This document shows positions 57,901 through 64,000 of a stretch of 64,000 nucleotides of DNA, piece by piece. A program made the translations under genes and the position numbers. The notes beneath the pieces were generated by a model. The model was not told where the DNA came from, searched no databases, and saw nothing but the letters and a program-made list of their open reading frames with translations. How positions within the stretch are numbered: position 1 is the first letter of the stretch; every line of letters starts with the position of its first letter. The stretch spans positions 2,393,449 to 2,457,448 of the forward strand of contig NC_049994.1 of NCBI RefSeq assembly GCF_000003815.2. Direction: 5' to 3'. The DNA comes from Branchiostoma floridae (lineage: Eukaryota > Chordata > Leptocardii > Amphioxiformes > Branchiostomatidae).

Positions 57901-59320
57901 ATTAATGGTGACCTGTCACCTGCTAAAATGTCACTGAAGAATCCATCATACCATGCGACTGTGTGAAGGCCGGAAGTCTCTGTGACAAGGTATGTTCCCG
58001 GATGTGCGCAACTCGCAATGTCAGCCTGTCGATCTTAGCCTGCACTTCTGAGATCCGTCCTAGTAAATGTAGCAAAGAGTAATTTTAAAATGGTCTAACA
58101 CACAATAATAACTTAATTGCAAATCTCTGCCCGAGGGCTATTTGCAGCGGGAAAATAGTGTAGAACAATATTATACGTGTGTAGTCTAAACGACTCTAAA
58201 CACTGACGTATTTGGTTTGACTTCTTTTTTGAGACAGTTAAGACGAAGGATCCCACCTTTTCTGTAATGCTTTTTGTGATGTTGACAATCAGGGTGGAAT
58301 TTATTGGCCTCTTTAGGAGATCTTTTCTTTCGTGATCGTTGAAGGGTTTGAATACTAGATACTATTATTATTATCAATTTTTCGCATACATTTACCTTAT
58401 AAATTAGCTATTAAAATATTTCATTACAGTACACCCCTTGCCTACACATCGAATCACAGAAAAGTCAGAACCTTCTTCATTCGTCAGGACCAAGGAGGTT
58501 GAAAAGAGAACCTCCTTAACAGGAGGAAGTGCGATCAAAGAGCCCATTGACCGTAGTGAATGTTGTTACCGTCTTATAAAGAAGGGCATTAACATTTCTT
58601 CCCTGCCTACTGAATGGCACAAAGCAAGAACCGTTTTATAAAGGAGTTTATGACATTTACTGTCTGAGAAATCAAACTTTCTAGGAAATAGTTTCATCAG
58701 CATTGTGAATCACTGTTTATACCCCCTGTCCACTAGGACGGCGCTCTCACCGCGTTCTCTCTGTGGCTTCAAGTTTGACTTATAGCTTAACGGATTTTAT
58801 GGAAATTATTTTTACTGCGACCTAGATTGGATATGTGTAACCTTCACTTTCACACTGGGTATATCATACAAATACGTAAAAGTGTGACTGAGAAGACAGC
58901 AAAACACAGTGTAAAAATGTAAAATTTTGTTCGATACATTTGTTGAGCGATATGTCAAATTTTAGGTCGCAGAGAGAGCGCGGCGAGAGCGCCGTCCTAG
59001 TGGAAAGGGGGTATAAGTACGTACGTCACAAAATCAGACCAATATTGGTGGGAACAGACAGTAGCCGGAACGAAGGCTAGGTATAAACTCATTGTGTTGA
59101 GAGAAATTTGATAAACGCTAAGGTGGGCCTACTGACAAGAACTCGGTTAACAACAGAAAGAAATAATTATGTTACCAAGTGCCAAAGAACCGTAAGGGTA
59201 GACCTACTGACTTTTCAATCGGGCCGCGTCCTGCTGAGTTATTCCGTACACATTCTGGTTTGGCCACATCACCGCAAAGTACAGGAGAACGAAGGCCTTG
59301 CTGTAGGTCCAGTTTACCAT
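48354..59320 (-). CDS. Second modular ectodomain gene: coil, LamG, SUEL lectin, F5/8C (3' end not found)
   Basis: Exons in transcript order: 59212-59320, 57952-58059, 56883-57240, 55266-55564, 53744-54091, 48354-48794; phases match throughout (1663 bp, 554 codons plus one base). Residues 1-~27 are a signal peptide ([19 protein letters not shown]), ~30-65 a coiled coil ([20 protein letters not shown]), 73-291 a LamG/concanavalin-like domain, 292-407 a SUEL/galactose-binding lectin and 408-554 an F5/8C domain. The last exon ends in phase 1 at GTAAAG, and no following exon was recognised before the NHL gene. Either more exons are unrecognisable, the gene is truncated, or the read-through ([16 protein letters not shown], stop) is used. 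A splice to the phase-compatible lectin exon at 24968 across the NHL gene is formally possible but unlikely. Secreted or membrane-anchored lectin; role unknown. Confidence 0.78.
48882..48952. repeat. TA dinucleotide microsatellite
   Basis: About 35 uninterrupted TA units immediately left of a MITE family A end. The length in the assembly may not be exact. Confidence 0.97.
49656..53230 (+). mobile_element. CR1-like non-LTR retrotransposon, near full length
   Basis: It has a 5' leader, a long coding region and a 3' end with short ATGCAG repeats (about 53212-53233), as expected for CR1-type elements. It is inserted in a MITE, on the opposite strand to the modular gene, in the intron between that gene's SUEL and F5/8C exons. 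Both ends of the coding region are present, which suggests a fairly recent insertion. Confidence 0.85.
49694..53150 (+). pseudogene. CR1-like polyprotein with 2A motif, PHD, endonuclease and RT (one frameshift)
   Basis: The first frame is 49694-52351 (885 codons), the second 52359-53150. Residues ~90-102 read [12 protein letters not shown], a 2A-type ribosome-skipping motif. Residues ~109-164 form a PHD-type zinc finger ([27 protein letters not shown]). Residues ~229-455 are an AP-like endonuclease ([34 protein letters not shown]). RT blocks start at about residue 665 ([56 protein letters not shown]). The catalytic FADD falls just after the frame break near 52335-52345, at the start of the second frame, so the polymerase cannot be made as one chain. 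The C-terminal part ([23 protein letters not shown]) is intact. Confidence 0.92.
53400..53760 (+). repeat. 58-bp minisatellite that repeats the exon-5 splice donor
   Basis: Six copies with period exactly 58 (anchor ACAGCG at 53461, 53519, 53577, 53635, 53693, 53751). Each unit contains, on the minus strand, about 23 bases of the SUEL exon end and its GTGGGT donor (CGCTGTATCACAGGTGGGTA). The rightmost copy is the real exon end. Confidence 0.95.
53744..54091 (-). CDS. Second modular gene exon 5: SUEL-type galactose/rhamnose-binding lectin
   Basis: A 348-bp exon, phase 1-1. It has [47 protein letters not shown] and [19 protein letters not shown], an almost textbook Gal_Lectin (SUEL) domain with all cysteines. 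Its donor is embedded in a 58-bp tandem repeat. Confidence 0.92.
54540..55256 (+). repeat. Minisatellite, ~38-bp unit (CACTCTACAGCCATAATTTA)
   Basis: About 19 imperfect copies of AGTCTTCACTAGTAATCACT plus CTACAGCCATAATTTAT. The array begins about 10 bp downstream (transcript sense) of the donor of LamG exon 4. Confidence 0.95.
55266..57240 (-). CDS. Second modular gene exons 3-4: LamG domain
   Basis: Exons 56883-57240 and 55266-55564. Starts [20 protein letters not shown], has [20 protein letters not shown] and FTILAHVYP, then in exon 4 [20 protein letters not shown] and [15 protein letters not shown], the usual closing of a pentraxin/LamG-like fold. The internal junction is phase 2, joined through the GTACGT donor and a GGCAG acceptor. 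Confidence 0.85.
55655..56576. mobile_element. TTAA MITE family A (complete)
   Basis: The left end is TTAACCCTATCCAGATCGGG, the right end CCCGGTCTGGATAGGGTTAA. The interior has ATTGTCCGCCATCTTGGAT twice in variants, TGACGTCA and CGTTGCCATGGCAA. 922 bp, in the intron within the LamG domain. Confidence 0.9.
56637..56705 (-). mobile_element. tRNA-like SINE head
   Basis: On the minus strand TGGCCGAACGGTTTGCACT resembles an A box and GGTCCGATCCCGGTTGG a B box. It lies right next to a MITE end. A tRNA-derived SINE remnant is more likely than a tRNA gene. Confidence 0.5.
57952..58059 (-). CDS. Second modular gene exon 2: coiled-coil segment
   Basis: A 108-bp exon, phase 1-1, encoding a heptad-like helix with I/L/V at a/d positions, then [19 protein letters not shown] diverged copy with the same phases lies on the opposite strand at 61341-61445. 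Confidence 0.72.
58085..58965 (-). repeat. ~830-bp dispersed repeat, copy 2 (inverted to 8217-9045)
   Basis: Matches 8217-9045 on the other strand. It lies in intron 1 of the second modular gene, between the signal-peptide exon and the coil exon. Confidence 0.75.
58721..59015. mobile_element. Small MITE with ATACCCCCTGTCCACTAGGA ends
   Basis: The left end ATACCCCCTGTCCACTAGGA followed by CGGCGCTCTC is the inverted repeat of the right end GAGAGCGCCGTCCTAGTGG...GGGGGTAT. About 295 bp. It overlaps the 3' part of the dispersed repeat, and only one of its ends is present in copy 1 at 8.4 kb. Confidence 0.78.
59212..59320 (-). CDS. Second modular gene exon 1: signal peptide
   Basis: The ATG at 59318-59320 opens a hydrophobic leader followed by [14 protein letters not shown]. 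The donor giving phase 1 is A|GTCAGT. A donor three bases downstream would give a phase that does not fit the next exon. Confidence 0.7.
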
Positions 59321-60297
59321 GGTGATCCTTCTTGGGCTAAGAATAAGAAATACAACAGTTAAAAGTGGATTTTTTAATGATAACTTGCCAAAGGTGTAGT
59401 AAGTTTACATACTTACTACCAAGTTTACATAAAGTAAAGCATAGGTTCCATTTCGAACATACCTGGCAGGGCGTTACATCTGTAGGAAAGGAACGCAACG
59501 TTCTTCAATCTGCCCAAGTATAAAATGTGTACATGACTTCTGTTGGGGAATTTAAATGTGGTAGAAAGAGAGGGATGTACTTATGACACTATGGTTCACT
59601 GCCGTTATGACCTCGAAATGCTCTTTGGACCTTTTGCGCTGACTTTATTGATAATGAGACAAGTCATTACAAGGGTCTGCCTAGGCAGCTTTGGACTGGT
59701 AGCGGCAGAACCTAAAAAAATACGGACGAACATTCAAAGAATTCATTACAAGAAACGTTATAATACATTTGACCTATCCAATTAATGATGACTTATTAAA
59801 GTTTAGGGACCTACCTTGTCTACGATGACTTCACGTACCCCTGTATGACCAACGGAATGTCTGTTCTTAGTGCAACACATAAAACGTTTGAAGTCTTTAT
59901 AAAGTCTACAGTAACATTACTAATCTGTTGTAACTGCATTACGTCAACACAAGAGCTTTTAGCGCAAGGTTGACAGAGAAAAGAAAAGAATGGTATCTGG
60001 TGTCTCCGTAAGTGGCACCAATTTCCCCACTCTCAATAAACAGTCCTTCTGAATTTGTAAAGGTGGATATCGTCAACAACTGCAGTATAATGTCAGTCCT
60101 TGAACCCAGGTCGATTTAATTATAGGCTTAAAAACCCTTCCATTATATAACACGTCCCCGCAAATTGAATTTAGGGTGTGTTTGGGTTGCTTTAACAAAT
60201 TGTTGCTTAAGATTGAACCTAATTAACAGAAATAAGTGCCTCTCCTTACAGACAACTAATTTCTATTGAATCGACTTCTTAAGAATACATTATTGCT
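59321..60297. other. Upstream flank of the second modular gene
   Basis: No exon recognised. The promoter of the modular gene should lie just right of 59320, but no core element could be singled out. Confidence 0.4.
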
Positions 60298-60975
60298 TTA
60301 ACCCTATTCAGGCCGGGCTTGTTTTTGGTATGGCCATCCCTGGACGGGGGTGGGGGTGGGGTGTGCTTTTGAGGCCCGGCCCATCTGACATCTAAAATTC
60401 TAAAACGAAAAATGGTCTGGCTACCAACCTTTTAGAGAATAATGTAGACCAAATATTTGACGATTAGATGACGTTAGGCGCAACGGTGACGTAATATGAC
60501 GTAATTATGACGTCCTCAGTTTGACTTGATTGGCTGGAACCGTGGAACGGGTGTATTCCCAGAAAACTTCAAGGTACTAGTATGCTACAAAAATGTAACA
60601 GCAACTGCAGATAACAGAACAATAATGTTTATTACGACTTATGTTGCCAATAACAACATCGATGACGTCAAAATGACGTCAAAACGACGTTATACATATA
60701 TAAGGTAACAGTTGGGCTCCGCCATCTTATATCCACCTCCTTAAATCTTGAAAAATACATATTTTGGCTATAATCGCAAAGGACAACGGGAATTGACTGG
60801 AGACAAAAAATATGCCTGTCATAATTCCGTTGCCATGGCAACCCCAAAAAATGATAAACTTACTTTATTGACAATTAATTTTTGCTAACAATATTTTGTG
60901 ATATATCACCAAGTTTTGTAGCTTTAGCTCTAGCCGTTCATGAGTTATATGCCATAAAGTTGCTGAGGACAACAT
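60298..60975. mobile_element. TTAA MITE family A, right end missing
   Basis: Starts TTAACCCTATTCAGGCCGGG. The interior includes TGACGTCAAAATGACGTC and CGTTGCCATGGCAACC. The right inverted repeat is not recognisable, so the right limit is approximate. Confidence 0.7.
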
Positions 60976-61340
60976 CTCGAAATATTCCTCTTACATTGAC
61001 GAAGCATTGTATGTACAATGATCACCGATAGGAATTGGAATTAAGATTTTATGAACAAATCTCTTTGAGGTCTGTTTGGACCCCACTCAGTCATTTTGTT
61101 TAACAGGTCGGGTGCTTGAGGGTTAAGGGCCGTAGGGTCCGTATGTTGCCATCCACTGTGTCTAGAGCACTGTATTGCAAAGCGGAGTCGAACCGCTTTT
61201 CTCGGTGCTATCCCAGCCGACGTCATGTACTCTTTTTGTATATTTCCTACAAAAATAACTTGAACCATGAACTTAAACTTCGCTTAAATGATCTTATTTA
61301 TAAGAAAATAATAACCTAATTTTTTTACGACATTCACTAG

Positions 61341-61604
61341 GTCTAATGTTAGAGGTGAATGCTAAGATCGACGGGGCGATGGAGCAGGTGGCCCACATCC
61401 GGGAACATTCCTTGTCACAGAGATTCGTCTTCATCCCGCAGCATAGTAAGATCCCAGAGTGTCATGTCCCTTTTTCGTTATGTTTACCTGTATGCTCCAT
61501 TTCCTCTCTAAGCAAATAAGGTCAATGGCCTTGACCAGATGGCTGTCACCATGGTTACTGGTAATGAAGCTTGCACCCTGTGGTGTATAATTACGTTATG
61601 TGGT
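61341..61604 (+). pseudogene. Inverted partial copy of the second modular gene (coil exon and downstream block)
   Basis: 61341-61445 encodes EVNAKIDGAMEQVAHIREHS and LSQR, parallel to the coil exon at 57952-58059, with AG acceptor, GTAAGA donor and phases 1-1. 61513-61604 matches the minus strand of about 57342-57431 (AATAAGGTCAAT, TGGTTACTGGTAA, CTGTGGTGT). No LamG exon follows on this strand, so the copy is partial. It could also be an alternative exon of an unseen plus-strand paralogue. Confidence 0.65.
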
Positions 61605-62038
61605 AAGTTTATTAGGACAGAACAAGAGGAGCTGGCCATCTTATACATGCATATGAATATGTTTAAGTATAGTCTAGCAAAAATAAACAGGCTACAGTTA
61701 GACCATGTAAAGGAAAACATTACTTATTTTCTAGTTTAACGACATTTTTGTCGATTTATTGAAGGTCTGCATTTTAACCTCCGTGCTGAAGACGAGCATT
61801 CTTCCTGAAGCGTCTGCATGCAGGTGACAGCAAACACAAATTCACTAAAAAAACAGCTGTCCATGGATGTAACACACTAGTTTCAGGAATGGGGATGTTG
61901 GCGACTCTCTGTCGGCAAATATATTAAAATCTCTACCGATTCGCAGAACCGGCGAGTCAACCGCGGATTACAATCTCTACCCTGACATATTCATGACATC
62001 GCATAACGGTTTCTGTTGAGTTAGGGTGTGGTCACATA

Positions 62039-62862
62039 GGTCGTGCGATCGTCGTACGGTGGCTAACTTCGGGCATCTTTTGCAGATCAAAAATGCACGT
62101 CTCCTGCAAAGGTCAACTGTCTTGGCACACAAAATGCTGTCTCGGATCCATGTCGGTGGTTTGATTCTGTTACGGCTTGCTTGAAAATCCTATGGCATCA
62201 ACCTTCTTTTCAATAACCAAAATCCACAGTCATAACACCAGACAAGCACAACGCCTACATAAACATAGTAACTACACTTCAAGAGCAGGTCAAAGGACAT
62301 TTGCATACAGAGCAGCTGAAATATATAATACACTTAAACCTGAGACAAAACAAGCAACTACCCTTAAAGCCTTCAAACAGTCTCTGATATCATAACACTG
62401 ACATCTGATCCTAATGACTGTTCAATTACCTTATGATTTTTGTGATCTTGAGTTGTTTATTGTGTATGAGTTGTTATTAGTAAGTTGCGTATATGATTTA
62501 CTGATCCGAGTTGGATTATTCTTTCTTATGTTCAGTCCGATTGATCAGGACAAATGGCTCTGACCTCTGACCGCATTGACCGCCCAATGACCTTATGAGT
62601 TTGTGATCTTGAGTTGTTTTTGCTATCAAGTATGAGTTGTTATTCTTTTGAGTTTTCCTAAGTTGCTTGTATGATTTACAAATCCGAATTGGATTATTGC
62701 TTTGTTATGTTCAATCCTATGTTAGTAATTATTTTTGTACTTTGAGTTATTATTATTGTTATAGGGCTCCCTTGGAAATCAGTTACTACGTTGAATGAAG
62801 GGACTACCCTAAAGATCAATAAATAAATAAATAAATAAAAAACGTACGACGATCACGCGACC
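62039..62862. mobile_element. MITE with nested non-LTR 3' end
   Basis: The inverted ends GTCGTGCGATCGTCGTACG and CGTACGACGATCACGCGAC bound the segment. Between about 62105 and 62841 sits the 3' end of a non-LTR element: the open frame 62177-62395 has the RT C-terminal pattern (HNTRQAQRLHKHS, RTFAYRAAEIYNTLKPETKQ, LKAFKQSL), then a 3' tail of AAAT repeats. The 5'-truncated LINE appears to have inserted into the MITE. Confidence 0.75.
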
Positions 62863-63366
62863 ATTTTTTTACATTTCAGTGAGAACAAGTGAAATACGCA
62901 TTTGTCTTGATAACTATGAAACTATGGTGGACACGTTTATACCACAGTGAAGTGTAGTAAGCATTGGTTTAACAATTTTGAGAGTCAAGATATTGCAAAA
63001 CCAATGTAGGTTTAACCGATTTAGCTTTGTTGTGTGTTGGTTTGAAAAGTCATTTTATAGAAATCATGCTTGTCACATTCTGATATTAAGGATGAAAAAA
63101 TACTTAAATGTAATCCAGTTTGGTTTATGTCATATTCTTTTTGTGTATCTGTATTTTCCGTCCATTGTATTGCCATCTGGATGACAAATCATCTGAACCA
63201 GGTTTGTTTCTTGAAAAAAGTTTTTATCTTAATACGTTTAGCTGATAATGATCTCATTAGTCTACAGAATAAACAACCAAGTTAATCCATGTTGACTGTA
63301 TATCTAAGTACTACTTAAAGTATACCATGTATAAATCGTGTATCTAAGTCAATATTTGCTACCCAC

Positions 63367-63465
63367 CAGATGTACGCCCTTGTCGGTCATGATGTAATCA
63401 AAATCTTGAGCCAACAGGGAAAGCAACGAACCACAGTATTCATCCGCAATCCGGTGTCTTTGACG
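63367..63465 (-). CDS. Candidate internal exon, unrecognised
   Basis: 99 bp between TTTTTCTACATCAG and GTGGGTAGC in one frame: RQRHRIADEYCG...LLAQDFDYIMTDKGVHL. The composition looks protein-like and both splice sites are good, but I recognise no family and cannot join it to a neighbour. It lies about 320 bp downstream of the ABCC stop codon, so it does not belong to that gene. Confidence 0.35.
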
Positions 63466-63784
63466 CTGATGTAGAAAAATAGTGCGATCGAACTCTTTAA
63501 CTGTCTGTAAACTCTTTAAGTTATAAAAAAAAATAAACAACTTAATCTAATACCTTGTTTCTTAGCTTCAATTAGTTTAAATTAGCTTTCGATTTTTTGA
63601 CCCTGAGCACTATTATTTGATGCTTACAGACATCTGTTCTTAAATCAAATACCTTAATTAGATACATTGTTTCCGATATATTCATTGTAAACAATAATAG
63701 AATCGGGATTAAGAACGGCACTCCTAATCCAAAATCCTAACTCTGCATATATGCAGTATTGCAAGTATCTACTATGTGATGTCT

Positions 63785-63967
63785 TCATAGCTTGGTACAC
63801 TCCACATCTGTCTCAGACACGTGCAGACTGTTCTCTTCAGCCTGAGGTACGTCATCCGTTTCCATGGTGATATATCTAGTGACGTCAATGCCTGCAGCCT
63901 TCACCATGGCGGCAAACCGTGAGCTCTTATTGGCCAAAAGAGCACGAGGGGTGTCGAATTCTGATAA
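63785..63967 (-). CDS. ABC transporter, ABCC/MRP type: last exon
   Basis: After a TGTTTCCTCCAG acceptor the exon encodes 60 residues and TGA. It starts LSEFDTPRALLANKSSRFAA and then MVKAAG, the segment that follows the H-loop in the second nucleotide-binding domain of ABCC proteins (usual form: G-x-v-x-E-f-D-t-P-x-x-L-L-x-n-x-x-S-x-F-x-x-M). The tail continues DVTRYITMETDDVPQAEENS. The catalytic motifs lie outside the window to the right. Subfamily member not assignable. Confidence 0.85.
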   Translation of the reverse strand, partial: LSEFDTPRALLANKSSRFAAMVKAAGIDVTRYITMETDDVPQAEENSLHVSETDVECTKL

Positions 63968-64000
63968 CTGGAGGAAACATTAGATTTATTTAAAAGCATT

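Noticed and set aside
58438-58641. 67-codon plus-strand open frame
   Set aside because: Lies in a dispersed repeat with a second copy at 8.2-9.0 kb whose reading frames are broken; no domain recognised.

Overview
The window is eukaryotic and most probably from a lancelet (Branchiostoma). The reasons are multi-exon genes with GT-AG introns, phase-1 exon-shuffled extracellular modules (F-type lectin, SUEL lectin, F5/8C, LamG, kringle, CCP), a type II NHL-repeat membrane protein, and a dense mixture of TTAA-flanked MITEs, tRNA-derived SINEs, a CR1-like retrotransposon with a 2A motif, and Penelope-like debris. All gene models were built by reading splice sites and phases by hand. No database search was possible.

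Layout. (1) 2901-5667 (+): 3' six exons of a CYP2-clan cytochrome P450; the N-terminal exons are absent. (2) 5668-11612: repeats only (SINE, MITE, Penelope-like and L1/Tx1-like fragments). (3) 11613-26482 (-): a 19-exon gene whose exons sum to 3834 bp (1277 aa plus stop) in one open frame. It is the most remarkable object here: signal peptide, C-type lectin, F5/8C, F-type lectin, LDLa, Frizzled CRD, kringle and sushi modules fused in front of a complete Cys-loop (nicotinic-type) ion channel subunit. (4) 26483-37100: duplicated and repetitive DNA with no gene seen. (5) 37101-40501 (-): a 5-exon, 766-aa type II membrane protein with tandem NPxY motifs in the cytoplasmic tail and an extracellular NHL propeller. 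(6) 40502-48353: repeats, including a 3.2-kb element with CACTA-like ends. (7) 48354-59320 (-): a second modular gene (signal peptide, coiled coil, LamG, SUEL lectin, F5/8C) whose 3' end could not be found. Its F5/8C exon and following intron are close copies of those in the channel gene. A full-length but frameshifted CR1-like element (49.66-53.23 kb), inserted into a MITE, sits in the sequence just upstream of that exon. (8) 59321-63784: repeats, an inverted partial copy of the second modular gene's coil exon, and one unassigned candidate exon. (9) 63785-63967 (-): last exon of an ABCC-type ABC transporter.

The lectin-rich ectodomain on a cation-type Cys-loop pore suggests a channel that senses glycans or surfaces instead of, or besides, a small transmitter; the canonical acetylcholine-binding aromatics look replaced while pore residues are kept. 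The neighbouring lectin-type gene shares a module with it and may be a paralogue or a source of exons.
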